In this document: one piece after another, positions 10,442-20,157 of the stretch
How the letters are laid out: each line of letters opens with the position of its first letter
How positions within the stretch are numbered: the stretch's first letter is position 1
Source of the DNA: Cyanophora paradoxa
Lineage: Eukaryota > Glaucocystophyceae > Cyanophorales > Cyanophoraceae
Length of the DNA: 64,000 bases
Direction: 5' to 3'
Assembly: GCA_004431415.1 (NCBI GenBank)
Contig: QPMI01000050.1
Location: 1-64,000 of the forward strand
The notes under the pieces: generated by a model
Told to the model about the DNA's origin: nothing
Database searches by the model: none
The model's input: the letters and a program-made list of their open reading frames with translations, nothing else
Program-made: the position numbers and the translations under genes

Positions 10442-11361
10442 ACTCCAACTGAAAAGAATTGTCGATTCCATTCATATCAATCAGTTCACCAAAGTAATCT
10501 TTAAACTCCACAGTGAGTTCCCTTATCACCAGGTTTCTGTCATTTATCTGAATGAATTCGGCATGCTCACCACTATGGTAAACATAGCCGCCTATATCTT
10601 TACTCAATTGCAGTCTAAGGATTGCCCCTGGTTATGTGGTTGCGATTTCGGGATTATATTGTGTCTGCTGGCAAAGGGGGACAGCTCTTTAATATGCATG
10701 TACAGATACTGCTCAGCATTCATATCAGACATCTTCCTGCTGTCAAAATAATATTGCAAGGGCTTTGAGGAGAGTCTGGGTCCTGAGAAGGTGATTCCCA
10801 TGCTGGGTGATCAGGTGTAATAGGTTTGCCATCATACTTTAAAAGGTTCTCAGGTCGATAGGGAGATCCACCAGCAGGAGGAGTGCTATAATAACCATTG
10901 GTGTATTCAGTAGAACTCACACCCAAAAGCTTCCCTATTCTCTGGTTGCTTGCAATAAAACGAAACTCATGGTTACTGTAAAACTCCACTTTATAGGTAG
11001 TTGGGTTATAGAATATCTTGAACTCAAAAGCTACTGTTTTGCCTGCAATGGTTTGGAAGCTTGAATAGTTCAGCCCATAATTATAAGGGTGTGTTACCCC
11101 AAAATGACCCTGGTTAATGTAGCCACTGGGAAGGGGATACACTTTCTGTGTGATGATTTCATTGTATGAACCATCTTGGTAATTAAACTGAACTGTTAGA
11201 TGATCAGTTCCCACACTGTTATAGATACTGTTTGGAATCTCTGCATAGAGAACCCTGCATTCCCTTGGTCTCTCTACTGGAGTTGTGAGAGTGACCCTGT
11301 AAGAGTTTTCATTTTGTCCTTGGCTTCTATCCCTGCTATCAATATTAACAAGTCGATTCAT
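10439..11361 (-). CDS. Minor capsid / penton-like protein (two frameshifts)
   Basis: Starts at 11361 with MNRLVNIDSRDRSQ. The N-terminal pattern 'SRDR....NSYRVTLTTPVERPRECRVLYAEIPNSIYN' (given by position: residues 9-48) is characteristic of the single-jelly-roll penton/minor capsid proteins of PLVs, virophages and giant viruses. The frame breaks near 10.80 kb, continues in 10801-10604 (GPRLSSKPLQYYFDSRKMSD), breaks again at a CCCC run at 10626-10629, and ends at a stop near 10439. It is a distant paralogue of the plus-strand gene beginning at 11391. The two are divergent, with 29 bases between them. Confidence 0.6.
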
Positions 11362-11390
11362 TTTAATATATAAATATAGATAAAAGAAGA
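11362..11390. promoter_or_regulatory. Bidirectional promoter between the two minor capsid genes
   Basis: Only 29 bases separate the starts. On the minus strand it reads TTATCTATATTTATATATTA, the virion-gene motif seen also before the ATPase and the genes at 14691 and 15448. On the plus strand it offers a TATA-like ATATATAAATATAGATAAAA. Confidence 0.5.
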
Positions 11391-12400
11391 ATGCCTGTGG
11401 ATTACATCGAGGTTAGCTCATTTAATACAATCTCTGGTGATGGTCCCACATCAAGCTTTGTGGCAAGACTCCCCAGTAGTTATGAGAATGTGAGGGCTGT
11501 GAGACTGGTATCAGCCGAATTTTATAACAGCATCCCTATGGTGAGTGGTGAAACCAAAGTTGGAGATGTGACAGTTGACAATGCATTTAGCATTTATTAT
11601 TCTGAACAAACTCCTGGAGCTGGAAGCTCAGGAATTCCAACAGTTCGCCCAGCTGCTGACTATGAACAATGGAAACAATTCATTATAAGTCGAAACACCC
11701 CATCCAAAGCCACCAACAACTGGTGAATGTAATTAACTCTAAATTCGAAGGCAGAAATCCCCAACCATCCATTCGCTGCAAATGGGATGAATCACTGAAA
11801 CGAATTATATTCCACTCAGCAGTACCATTTTACTTGGCTTTCTCAGTAGCTGTGAACCCAAGCCAACAAACAATCCAAAAGCTGTTGAGTTCAGCTAGAC
11901 TGCTGGGTCTTGATCCTGGAAGATATGGTAACTCCCCAATCCAATCACAGGTCTATGATGCTCTCACTGATGGAATCTTTACTGGTGGTCGAGTGAATGG
12001 CATTATATCTTCTTTTGAGCCTGAGAAGACCAGGGACAGTGTTTTGTTTGTGAGAGTAAAGGAGCTGGGTGATCTGGTGCAATGTGGGGATGGTCTTCTG
12101 ACTGGTTACTTTCACAAAATAGTGGTCCCTGATAAAGACTATGGTGAGCATGTTGTTTACAATTCAACAGAGGCTCATCCACTTTATAAATACTATAACA
12201 AAAAGGTTGGATTATCCACTTTCTCGGTTGATATTGTTAATGCTGTAAATGAACCAATTGATTTTGAGGGTCAACCTGTTCATCTGACCTTTGAAATTCG
12301 CTATGGTGATGAGCCAGCAGGAGACCCAGTTTATGAATACTTTAAGATGAGAATGTCGCAGCTTCACCCTTCCTATCCAGTTATTACAAGCTTCGCATAA
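11391..12400 (+). CDS. Minor capsid-like protein, paralogue of the 10439-11361 gene (one frameshift)
   Basis: Starts at 11391 (MPVDYIEVSSFNTISGDG). Residues about 20-50 (SSFVARLPSSYENVRAVRLV, then SAEFYNSIPMV) have the same layout as the neighbouring penton-like protein: a strand rich in Val/Arg followed by E-x-x-N-S-I. The frame stops at 11726 but continues in 11669-12400 through a frameshift close to the CCCC run at 11698-11701. The C-terminus (VHLTFEIRYGDEP..) is a final beta-strand. The family is inferred from this pattern and from position directly before the major capsid gene. Penton versus other cement role cannot be told apart here. Confidence 0.55.
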
Positions 12401-12453
12401 ATTAAGGATCATTGGTAGATTTTTTATGTTGCAGTATAATAAAAGAGAATATA

Positions 12454-13820
12454 ATGGATATCACTTCCACTCTTCAAAGACTTTCGCTGAAAGAAGCCCT
12501 AACAACCCCAGAAGAGGCGAAAGCCTTTTTCCTGGATAACTCCCTTATGCTTGGTCTCGAATCCAAATCTAAGCCAGTTCTAGTTGTTGTGAATCCCAGC
12601 AATACTTTTGAGAATAATGTTGGAAATCGCATTTCCTTCAAGCTACCTCGCTACAATTTCTGTGGAAAACTCGAACTTGCTTTCGACCTACCAGAAATCA
12701 CTTTTGCTGGTGAAGATCTAGTTCGCAATGGATACACTCGCCCAGTTGGTGCTTTAGTTCAGCGACTTGAAATTACCTATGGATCTTACACCTACCACAT
12801 TCCTTCTGATTTCCTTGCTCATTTCCCCTGGTCTATTATTCGGAGGATCAACTAGCTAAAAAGAAACGCTCAATGGGCATGGTTCATGGAATCCCTGCTC
12901 ATGGAACCAACCGACTTGGTGGCTCATTTTTCGTTGAAATCCCAGTGCCTTGGCTAAATCACTATCTTCCCCTTGGTGCTTTATCTGGTGAAATGGTTGT
13001 TACTGTTTGGTTTAAGGATGCTGGAAAGGGTTATGTTGAAACTTCCTATGGTGGTCGCTCTCTCCCTGTTGTTGGTGGGACAGCTGCTGATAAGACAGAA
13101 GATGATGGTCTTGGTGATACTGCTAATGCTACACTTGCCCATGTTGGTCAAAACATCACCACTTTCAGTCTTGGTGCAACAACCCCTGCTATTTCAATTA
13201 CTTCTCCTCGCCTTTACATGCATGCTATTAATGTTTCTGATGAGCTTTTCGCTACTGTAATTGAAAAAGTAAAGACTACTGGCATGGCTATTCCCTCCCT
13301 TGATATTGGATTTGTAGATGCCATTGCTTTCCCTGCCAAGGGCAATGCCCAGCCCAATCGAATTAACCTCTCTCAAATCTCAGGTCTTGTCTATGCTCTG
13401 CTTGTTTCAGTTCGTGATTATGAGACTGTTGACAAATCCAATGGCTCCCACAGTGTTCTTAAGACCTATGCCAACTCCAAAGAGATAACATTCACAACTG
13501 AAATAAATGGACAGCGACTTTTTGCCACTGAGCCAATTTCTCTACTCAAAGGAGCTGAGCTAATTGCTGATGCCTTCAAATGCTCTAACATGGATAAGGT
13601 TGCAGATAAATATGTCCTTTCAGGACTCCCATTCTGCCTTGATGGAGAAAAGGCAATTCGAAATATTGCTCAAAGTGGATTTGTAGACCTGACTAATTCC
13701 TCATCTTCATTCCTCACACTCTACATGCCCACAGATAAGACAATCAATGTTCAAGTTCGCGCTTTAATGCATAGTTTCCTCATTATAGACGGTTCAGGTG
13801 TTCGTAGAATCAATTTATAG
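12454..13820 (+). CDS. Major capsid protein, double jelly-roll (one frameshift)
   Basis: I choose the Met at 12454 (MDITSTLQRLSLKEAL) over 12412 because an AT-rich promoter-like stretch precedes it. The N-terminal jelly-roll shows PVLVVVNPSNTFENNVGNRI and VQRLEITYGSYTYHIPSDFL, the typical 'I..v.l.iGg..i....sd.l' signature of DJR capsid proteins. The frame closes at 12855 and resumes at 12873-13820 through a frameshift at the CCCC run 12825-12828. The second part contains IPVPWLNHYLPLGALSGEM and a C-terminal jelly-roll (FLTLYMPTDKTINVQVRALM). About 455 residues overall, normal for PLV or virophage capsid proteins. It would form the pseudo-hexameric capsomers. Confidence 0.75.
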
Positions 13821-13847
13821 ACCATATTCAGTCTCCCTGCATTATTT

Positions 13848-13871
13848 TTATCTGTCTTTATTTAGGAAGAT
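13848..13871 (+). promoter_or_regulatory. Virion-gene upstream motif before the packaging ATPase
   Basis: TTATCTGTCTTTATTTAGGA ends 9 bases before ATG 13880. It matches the motifs at 14665 and 15426 in sequence and spacing. Confidence 0.5.
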
Positions 13872-13879
13872 CTACAACA

Positions 13880-14662
13880 ATGCAAGATTTAGAAGAGTTT
13901 AATGTTTCTGAAATGATAAAAGGTGTTTTCAGAGCCATTTTTATAGGCAAAAGTTGTACGGGAAAAAGCGAATGTGTAAAGTATTGGTTAAAGCAATTAC
14001 ATGATGCCAAAGTTATTGATGTTGTCCTAGTTGTGAGTGGGACCAGCTTTAATCATTTCTGGAGAGAGGTTGCAACAGTAGAACTTGGTAAATGGGATGC
14101 TGGTTACATTTCAAAGCTTTTGGATGAAAGGCAGGAGAAAATCGAAAAAGGTGAACCTGTGAACCACATGTGTGTTGTTTTAGATGATTTAATTGATAAT
14201 GAGATAGTCGATCTCACAAGGGATAAAATAATCGGATCCTTGTATTCCAGAGGTCGCCATTCGAAAATATCCATTATCTGCATTACACAGAAACTCAGAA
14301 AAGTCTCTTCCACTATTCGAGTTAATTCTGATTATGCTGTTTTCCTAAGTGCTGCTAATCGCAAAGAACTTGAAGCCATAGAGGAAGAATACAATATAAT
14401 GCGAAATAAAGAGGATTTCTACAAGATGTTTGAAGAGTATGTTCACTCCTATCAGTATATCGTTTGGTCCTCTGCTGGCTACTCAGTTAAATACTTTGTT
14501 GATAAAGCGGACCTTGTGAAAGATTTCCCATTCCCTCGCTTCCACAGGAAGCCCAAAAAGAAAGAAGATGAGCTGAAACCCCCAGAGAAAGAGGAAGCCC
14601 CCAAAGAAGTGAAGAGCCAAGTCCATAGCAATAAATTGATGCGATATAAACGCGGTTTATAA
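13880..14662 (+). CDS. FtsK/HerA-type genome-packaging ATPase (A32-like)
   Basis: An intact 260-residue frame. Walker A is GKSCTGKS (residues 23-30). Walker B is MCVVLDDL with the acidic pair at 102-103. A sensor-like segment SRGRHSKISIICITQ follows, as in the A32/FtsK-HerA packaging ATPases of PLVs, virophages and giant viruses. The C-terminal 45 residues are a Lys/Glu/Pro-rich tail ending NKLMRYKRGL. It pumps genomic DNA into preformed capsids. Its place just after the major capsid gene is the usual PLV morphogenesis order. Unlike most long genes here it has no frameshift. Confidence 0.85.
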   Translation: MQDLEEFNVSEMIKGVFRAIFIGKSCTGKSECVKYWLKQLHDAKVIDVVLVVSGTSFNHFWREVATVELGKWDAGYISKLLDERQEKIEKGEPVNHMCVVLDDLIDNEIVDLTRDKIIGSLYSRGRHSKISIICITQKLRKVSSTIRVNSDYAVFLSAANRKELEAIEEEYNIMRNKEDFYKMFEEYVHSYQYIVWSSAGYSVKYFVDKADLVKDFPFPRFHRKPKKKEDELKPPEKEEAPKEVKSQVHSNKLMRYKRGL

Positions 14663-14664
14663 AA

Positions 14665-14687
14665 TTATCTCTCATTCTAATAAAGAT
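14665..14687 (+). promoter_or_regulatory. Virion-gene upstream motif before 14691
   Basis: TTATCTCTCATTCTAATAAA lies directly before the start (ATG 14691), with the same layout as 13848-13871 and 15426-15447: TTATCT, a T-rich spacer, TAATA/TATTA, then (A/G)AGAT. Confidence 0.55.
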
Positions 14688-14690
14688 ACA

Positions 14691-15425
14691 ATGCCTCCCA
14701 AACGAAAGATAGGGATCCCAGCTGGGGCTGTTGGCTATTCAGGTGGTGGAAACAGTGGATCTATTAACACTGAACCAATGAAATTCAATGGTATGAACGA
14801 AATCAAACCCTCACAACCCCAAGAAGACCCCCTTAATGCTGCCTATGAGGAATCAGTCGATGACAAAGCCCCACAAAGTTCAACTGCTGACCAACTGAAC
14901 ATTTCCCCTGAGACAGCAAAGATGAAGTCTGTTGCTGAGGGTGCCAGGCGAATTATTGGTGCTGCTGATGATAAAGGTTTAGGCTTGCAAGATCTGTCAT
15001 TGGCTCGCAAAGGTGAAGGTCTTAGTAAGGAATCAGACAAGGTTATTCAGTCTATGGCTGGTGAAGTCACATACAAGACTGCTCCCACTCAAAATATTCA
15101 TCGAATTCCCAAGGCTCAATGGGATGAGATGACTGCTAAACTCAAAGATCTGGAAGCCAAATCCAGTGCTTTGGAGCAGTATGTTACTGAGAAGAAAGAG
15201 AGAGCCAAGCTAAAGGAGATGCTTCGAAAGGAAGTTTATAAAATGGGTATTACTGGTGTCCCAGATAAACAGTTTATTGCTAAGAAAGAGAACCAAATCG
15301 ATGAGCAGGCAGTAGATGAAATGAAAACAAAAACCCAAAAGGGAACCATTGAACCTGGTGCCACCAAAGCTGAAGTAGAAAAGGGAGTTGCCCCAACAGT
15401 ATATAAAAGACGAGTTTGGCTTTAA
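14691..15425 (+). CDS. Unknown 244-aa protein with coiled coil
   Basis: An intact frame. The N-terminus is basic then Gly/Asn-rich (MPPKRKIGIPAGAVGYSGGG). The middle is polar and acidic. About residues 140-185 (WDEMTAKLKDLEAKSSALEQ onward) form a heptad-like coiled coil, and the C-terminus is Lys/Glu-rich ending YKRRVWL. I recognise no enzyme motif. Position in the capsid operon and the shared upstream motif make a virion or assembly protein likely (inference). Confidence 0.6.
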   Translation: MPPKRKIGIPAGAVGYSGGGNSGSINTEPMKFNGMNEIKPSQPQEDPLNAAYEESVDDKAPQSSTADQLNISPETAKMKSVAEGARRIIGAADDKGLGLQDLSLARKGEGLSKESDKVIQSMAGEVTYKTAPTQNIHRIPKAQWDEMTAKLKDLEAKSSALEQYVTEKKERAKLKEMLRKEVYKMGITGVPDKQFIAKKENQIDEQAVDEMKTKTQKGTIEPGATKAEVEKGVAPTVYKRRVWL

Positions 15426-15447
15426 TTATCTCTGTTTTATTAGAGAT
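15426..15447 (+). promoter_or_regulatory. Virion-gene upstream motif before 15448
   Basis: TTATCTCTGTTTTATTAGAG immediately precedes ATG 15448. It begins right after the stop of the previous gene. Confidence 0.5.
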
Positions 15448-15720
15448 ATGGACATAATACGAAAGTTCTTCGAGATGTTCAGTCTGCATGTGGTGAGCAA
15501 TTGCCACAGTGGATGTTGTGAGACAACAGTGGAGTTTGAGATGTCAGATAATGAGGATAATGCCTCAGAAGCAAGAGAAAGAAGGAGGTCTACAGTTTCT
15601 GTGGAGTCAATGCCAGCAGAACCCACAGAGTATACATATGAGCAACAGGAGTATCCAAGGAGAAGTTCTCTGCCAGCAGAAAACGTTTTCTCTGGGAATA
15701 TAAATGGAGGATACTATTAG
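15448..15720 (+). CDS. Small acidic protein, about 90 aa, unknown
   Basis: A longer frame opens at 15388 inside the previous gene. I choose ATG 15448 because the TTATCT motif ends just before it. The product has a short amphipathic start (MDIIRKFFEMFSLHVV), a Cys-rich CHSGCC, and a Ser/Glu/Arg-rich low-complexity tail. Its end overlaps the next gene's start by 17 bases. No family recognised. A small virion or regulatory protein is possible. Confidence 0.5.
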   Translation: MDIIRKFFEMFSLHVVSNCHSGCCETTVEFEMSDNEDNASEARERRRSTVSVESMPAEPTEYTYEQQEYPRRSSLPAENVFSGNINGGYY

Positions 15721-15949
15721 TTTAATCGAGTTTACCAGTGATGAACCTGTTACTGAGGGTACTATAAGACACATTCTAGCAATGCAGAAACGATATAGAG
15801 AGGACCCAGCATATAGAGAGTATAAGAAGCAGCAAGCCCTAGCATCCTATTATCGCAGAAAAGCCCAAAAAGAGGAGCAGAGACCCAGAGGAAGACCGAT
15901 TAAATATTATTTGCCAACTGAAAGTAGCAATGGACCCCCAGGTCTATAA
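15704..15949 (+). CDS. Small basic protein with AT-hook-like motif
   Basis: The 81-residue product has RYREDPAYREYKKQQALASY, a basic helix motif (Y-x-x-D-x-x-Y-R), and then RPRGRPIKYYLP, an AT-hook-like minor-groove binder. The same Y-x-x-D-x-x-(Y/F)-R pattern appears in the small proteins at 19027-19281 and 26970-27260. DNA binding is likely from these motifs. The exact role (genome condensation or transcription) is unknown. It overlaps the preceding gene's end. Confidence 0.5.
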   Translation: MEDTISLIEFTSDEPVTEGTIRHILAMQKRYREDPAYREYKKQQALASYYRRKAQKEEQRPRGRPIKYYLPTESSNGPPGL

Positions 15950-16036
15950 GAAAATTGAGAAAAAGCGGTCTCAGTATGCTACTGAGGCAGCTATAAAAAT
16001 ATATACAAAGGAATTGGCTTTATACTTGCAATCAAG

Positions 16037-16306
16037 TCACAGATAACTTTTGTAAATATGCTTTTGTTGTTTTTTGTTTGCATTCTCAGACACTGAAACA
16101 GTTATGTGAATGTTTACTGATCTATTTCTCTTTGGTTTTGCTGCATACATATTGTAACCTATCAATCTCTGTGACATTTCGATATATGCTCCAATATCTC
16201 CATGCTTAATGCATTTATCTAACTCACTCATGGTCATCTCATCAAGAGTCTTTGCCATTTTGTCTTCACTATACACAATCAAGTAAGCCTTAAGTATTCT
16301 TGTCAA
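16037..16306 (-). CDS. Unknown small protein, 73-89 aa
   Basis: The frame is open from 16306, but the Met at 16258 (MAKTLDEMTMSELDKCIKHG) may be the true start, since it begins a good amphipathic helix. The C-terminus is Lys/Asn-rich. No family recognised. It is convergent with the capsid operon and sits between it and the iteron element at 16326. Confidence 0.35.
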   Translation of the reverse strand: MTRILKAYLIVYSEDKMAKTLDEMTMSELDKCIKHGDIGAYIEMSQRLIGYNMYAAKPKRNRSVNIHITVSVSENANKKQQKHIYKSYL

Positions 16307-16325
16307 ATTTTGGTCTTTTCCGATA

Positions 16326-16428
16326 GGTGTGACAGGTGTGACAGGTGTGACAGGTCTATCCCATCGATTTTGAAGATCAACTTTTCACCAGGGCTTTCCT
16401 TGGGATGGACCTGTCACACCTGTCACAC
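16326..16428. repeat. Inverted-iteron element, copy 1
   Basis: Three direct copies of the 9-bp unit TGTGACAGG face two copies of its complement (CCTGTCACA) across a spacer of about 55 bp. A second, highly similar element in the same orientation lies at 26037-26140. The spacer sequence is also conserved (GCTTTCCTTGGGATGGACCT), so the two are homologous elements and not chance repeats. Candidates are a replication-initiator binding site, a transcription terminator hairpin or a small mobile element. Confidence 0.7.
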
Positions 16429-16487
16429 AAACCATTTTCAGTAAGGCTATAAAAATATATGTAAATCTCAATCATTAATCGTTTTCT

Positions 16488-18814
16488 TTAATATTCGGCA
16501 TCATCTTCATTGTCTTCCTGAACCCTTGTTATCTTTCGAATCCCAATATATCCTCTGGCTAGAATTCCATTAACTCGTTTTCTTTCTGATTTTACATTGA
16601 AGATCTCCCTTACTCTTTTCATAACAGATACACATTCAACTTTATCATCAACACTTTTGTATGATTTGTAAATGATATCACTGGAAACAAAGTCGTTAGC
16701 ATTATGTGTAACCTCGAAATTATCTCGAAGCCATTCACCAATCTTGTCATTTTCAGCTATAAAGTTAATTCCCTGTTCAATAATCGATTGAGGGGACTTC
16801 TTAAGATCTCTTCAACCTCTTTGTTCTTCCACATATCCAGTAATATCTTCATGTGAGCCATCTTATACTCATCATCATTGTGAAGAAGTGTGAACAGAGT
16901 TGGATCAGCTTTCTTCTGACCAGCTTCTGGCTTCTCTCTGAATATATTATTGAATCTCTGATAGGAAAGTCTTCTTTGAATTGCAAAGTCTGGTTTATTT
17001 ATAGTCAAATTGTCATTAGTTGTAATGTAGACCTGAAACATTGGGGTAAGGATAACTGGGTCTTTGAACAAGGCTCTCACAGTCATTTCATTTCCACCTG
17101 TGACCTCCTTAATCTTGGAGATCTGCAGTTTATCACCATCTTCAGCCTCATTACTGAATACAAGTCGCTTTCCAAGGAGTTTGGCAAGTTCAGGAGTAGC
17201 CTCTGATGAGTTCTTTTTAGGCTTAGTCCAATAGGATATTTCGAGAGGGCTGTAATAACGACCAGATATCTGTTTGCAGTATTCCTGAACAAGTGATTTA
17301 CCATTAGCACCAGCACCAGTCCACATATAGAACTTCTGGGATTTAGTTGATCCACTAAGGGCAATTGCAATGGATGCCAGAAGATACTTTCGCTCTGCTG
17401 GATCATCCACAATCTCTTTATAAATCTGATTGAGATGCTCTATTTTCTTGGGGTCTACATTTTCAGTATAGTCATAACCCACAGTCTTGCTCACCATATC
17501 TTCCAGTTTACCCTTTCTGAAAGTCATAGTGGTCAGATCAAATACACCATTTTCGAATCCAATCACATATGGAACTGTGTCAATCTTCTCAAAGAATTCA
17601 TCATCATTCAGCAGTGGGACCAAGTCAGTCAGAAGGGATTTGCGAAATCCTGATTGTTTAAGATTTTTGGCAATGGTCATCAATGTTTTGGATCTTTCTT
17701 CGAAAGCTGCTTTGTTTTCCTCATCCTTTAAAGCTCTTTGACTATAATGCACAGCCCTTCCAAGGTATTGGGGGACAACAAGACGGCTTATATCTAGGTA
17801 AATCTTTAGGTTTGTGTCATCATGCTCCCAAATCCCAGTATCAGTATTGAGTTTGAACCATGACTTTTTGGAGTATCTCCATGTATGTTTAAGAACCTCT
17901 TTGCATACTAAACTCACATCATAATGAGCGCCACCAGAACCAGCGGATTTATCTATAAGATTGAAGATATCAGATTGCATTCCAATGCAGATGAATCGTT
18001 TTTTGCAATTTCCACTGTAGCTTGACACAATGTATTTGTTATCATCTCCTTTAGCTTTCATAACATACCAGTTATTCGATTCATGTGAACCATTGCAGCA
18101 TGGGCAATTGAGTCCCTTGTTAGCAGCATCAAAGTTAAAGCCAAGTTCAGTTTTAGAGATTATATTGGGATGCATAAATCCCATATCCACCAGCTCTTTG
18201 ATAATATTGTTTTCCAGTTCATCATGTGAGGTAGCATTAGCAGTATACTCACTCTTATAGATGTAGTTATCTATTATCCACTTTTTGAAGTCATCAGTAG
18301 GCTCATTGAAATCACAGGTATCATCCCATGGGGAGATTACCCAAGCCTTGTTCACACTGGGACACACATTGATCAGTCCAGAAGTTCCAGTTCCAGTGAT
18401 TGTTTTCAGGTCAACCTTCTCAAAGCCTTTAAAGCCAGGAGCCTTATCGGTAATTTTGAGTTTATTGAACTCCTCAGGTCGTTTAAAGTAGACATGATAG
18501 CCTTTTTTAGTTTTTGCCATGGGCTGATTGGCATCAAAGTCATCAGGAAACATATCCCGGAATTTCTCAAAGTCCTCCTCATCATCAAAGTCAATAACCA
18601 TCATGTTGTCTGAGAGCAGAATGCCCCAAGATACATACTGATTAGTTGCCAGCGCTTCCTCATACTTTTCCCAGGACCATGCACCTCCCTTATGCTTGAA
18701 AACAGGGTCTTTGCTGTCAGGTTTCACTGGGATAATCATGTTTTTGGACAGTTCCTCATCAGATCTGAGCCAGTTAGCGAGCGATTTGAGCGATTTAGTC
18801 TGTTTGGCGTTCAT
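16488..18814 (-). CDS. Primase-polymerase / SF3 helicase (D5-like), one frameshift
   Basis: Starts at 18814. Residues 1-190 are an AEP-type prim-pol: DNMMVIDFDDEEDF carries the metal-binding acids, KTKKGYHVYFK the next His motif, and LKTITGTGTSGLI a basic strand. A Cys/His cluster (CPCCNGSHESNNWY) follows. The D5-N region leads to the SF3 helicase: Walker A GAGANGKS (about residue 500), a B-motif region LVFSNEAEDG (about 550) and YITTNDNLTI. The main frame stops at 16757. The natural C-terminus (KKSPQSIIEQGINF onward) continues in another frame to a stop at 16488, so one base is gained or lost near 16.80 kb. Function: genome replication initiation and unwinding. Confidence 0.8.
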
Positions 18815-18832
18815 TTTCAGCGATCGGGGTCC

Positions 18833-18870
18833 CTTTTATATATATAGAAGATTTTTCTTTAAGTAGTTTT
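18833..18870 (-). promoter_or_regulatory. 38-bp TATA-type upstream block before the primase-helicase
   Basis: On the plus strand it begins CTTTTATATATATAGAAGAT. It matches 20158-20195 at 37 of 38 positions. TATATATATA lies about 20 bases before the start. Confidence 0.6.
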
Positions 18871-19026
18871 GGGTCCCCCAATCATTTTTTGTTGGAAATC
18901 GAGAAAGTATCCCTACGAAATTTATCCACATGATATATCGAGTGGTTTAGATACAAAAAGGATGAATGGGTATTTCAGCGAATAAACAGCATATCCCCAG
19001 CCTAGTAATATGCTGGGAAAAATAAT

Positions 19027-19281
19027 TTAGACATGTTTCAATTTTCTCCCTCTATTTGAGTAAGGGACATCATACAAATACTTGACAAAGCAGACTGCAT
19101 TGGCTGCATACTTTCGCTGACATGAACTTGCTATTTTCATTGCTCTATAGGTATCATCGGTTTGATATAGATCTCTAAGCTGTGTGGCTATTTTTTCGTT
19201 AAACTTTTTGATTTGAGCCTTACCTTTTTCAGTTTGCTGGTATCTCTTCATAGCTCTCTTCTGGGCTTCACTGAGTGGCAT
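19027..19281 (-). CDS. Small basic protein, 84 aa
   Basis: Starts at 19281 (MPLSEAQKRAMKRYQQTEKG). The basic helical protein contains LYQTDDTYRAMKIASSCQRK, the Y-x-x-D-x-x-Y-R pattern also present at 15704-15949 and 26970-27260, and ends in SNRGRKLKHV, a degenerate AT-hook. A TATA-type block (TTAATATATATAGAGAATTC) lies upstream at 19299-19318. Probably nucleic-acid binding. Role unknown. Confidence 0.5.
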   Translation of the reverse strand: MPLSEAQKRAMKRYQQTEKGKAQIKKFNEKIATQLRDLYQTDDTYRAMKIASSCQRKYAANAVCFVKYLYDVPYSNRGRKLKHV

Positions 19282-19298
19282 TTTTCCTCTGTCTCTCT

Positions 19299-19330
19299 TA
19301 ATATATATAGAGAATTCTTTAAATCATTTT
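19299..19330 (-). promoter_or_regulatory. TATA-type upstream block before 19281
   Basis: Plus-strand TTAATATATATAGAGAATTC followed by TTTAAATC. It is a weaker relative of the 38-bp blocks at 18833 and 20158. Confidence 0.45.
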
Positions 19331-19337
19331 TTGTTCT

Positions 19338-20153
19338 CTAACCTCTTTGTCCAAATCGCTCAATATACATAAGTTTGAAATGCTTACCTAGCAATGCTAC
19401 AAATGGTTCGATTTCCAAGGTCTCCCATGTTTTCTTGTCCTTATTCCATCTGCAATCTAATCCTTTTGCGATATCTTTTTTAAGATAAGGCACCTGAAAC
19501 CCAGCAACCAATGTATTTGTTGTACTGAGTTCTGCATACATTTCAATCAATGCAGATCTGCCCTCTCTGAACCTCTCTATATCATCTCTGCGAAGATTAT
19601 CCATTTTCGGAATAAATTGGTTGCACCAAATCAGGAAAAGATTAACTGCATGTTTATTCCTTGCTCTTTCTTGTTCTAATTCTCTCTCTCTTCGCTCTCT
19701 TTCTTCTAATTCAAGCTGCCTCTTTCGAGCTTCCTCTTGTTTTTCAAGTTCTCTTTTTCTTTCCAGTTCTTCTTGCTTTAAAGCGATTCTGCACTTATTA
19801 CAGAAATTATCCTTTCGGTTTTTATGCCGATCTCCACATCTTTCACATATATCTTGACCTCTGGCACCCTTCGGAATAAATCGTAAAATGCAGCAATTCC
19901 CAACAATGACCACAATCTTTTTATTAACATGCAGAATATAGCATTGCTCTTTAATTGGATGATCACAGGCGCAATGCTCAGACTCTGGAGGCAGGTCATA
20001 GTCACTTAATCCATATTTTGCAAGCTTTGCCCAAAGAGGGAGCGGTTTCCTGTTACTTCCAAGAGCAACATAATCATTGAAGTTATCAGATCCACAAAGC
20101 AACATTAAAGCCGCTTTGAGCTTTTCCAGGCAATACGATTTCTTCTCTGCCAT
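19338..20153 (-). CDS. Zinc-ribbon / coiled-coil protein with DUF5710-like C-terminus
   Basis: 271 residues, intact. The N-terminal domain has HCACDHPIKEQCYILHVNKK and VGNCCILRF, a C-x-C-x-H ... G-N-C-C pattern seen in many algal and giant-virus proteins of unknown function. A zinc ribbon follows (CERCGDRHKNRKDNFCNKC), then a highly charged Glu/Arg coiled coil (about residues 125-170). The end (VPYLKKDIAKGLDCRWNKDK) resembles the DUF5710 module that accompanies primases and DNA-processing enzymes. It is close to the primase-helicase, shares its promoter block, and is divergent from PolB. A replication accessory role is inferred. Confidence 0.55.
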   Translation of the reverse strand: MAEKKSYCLEKLKAALMLLCGSDNFNDYVALGSNRKPLPLWAKLAKYGLSDYDLPPESEHCACDHPIKEQCYILHVNKKIVVIVGNCCILRFIPKGARGQDICERCGDRHKNRKDNFCNKCRIALKQEELERKRELEKQEEARKRQLELEERERRERELEQERARNKHAVNLFLIWCNQFIPKMDNLRRDDIERFREGRSALIEMYAELSTTNTLVAGFQVPYLKKDIAKGLDCRWNKDKKTWETLEIEPFVALLGKHFKLMYIERFGQRG

Positions 20154-20157
20154 TGTC

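Noticed and set aside
12412-13820. Two separate capsid genes or programmed frameshifting
   Set aside because: The break lies at a CCCC run without a slippery heptamer, and similar breaks occur at homopolymers in many genes, so decay or read error is simpler.
13880-14662. Host-derived AAA ATPase
   Set aside because: The Walker layout, the SRGRHSKISIICITQ segment and the position after the capsid gene fit the viral packaging ATPase.
16326-16428. CRISPR array
   Set aside because: The 9-bp units are contiguous with no variable spacers, and the arms are inverted. No cas genes.
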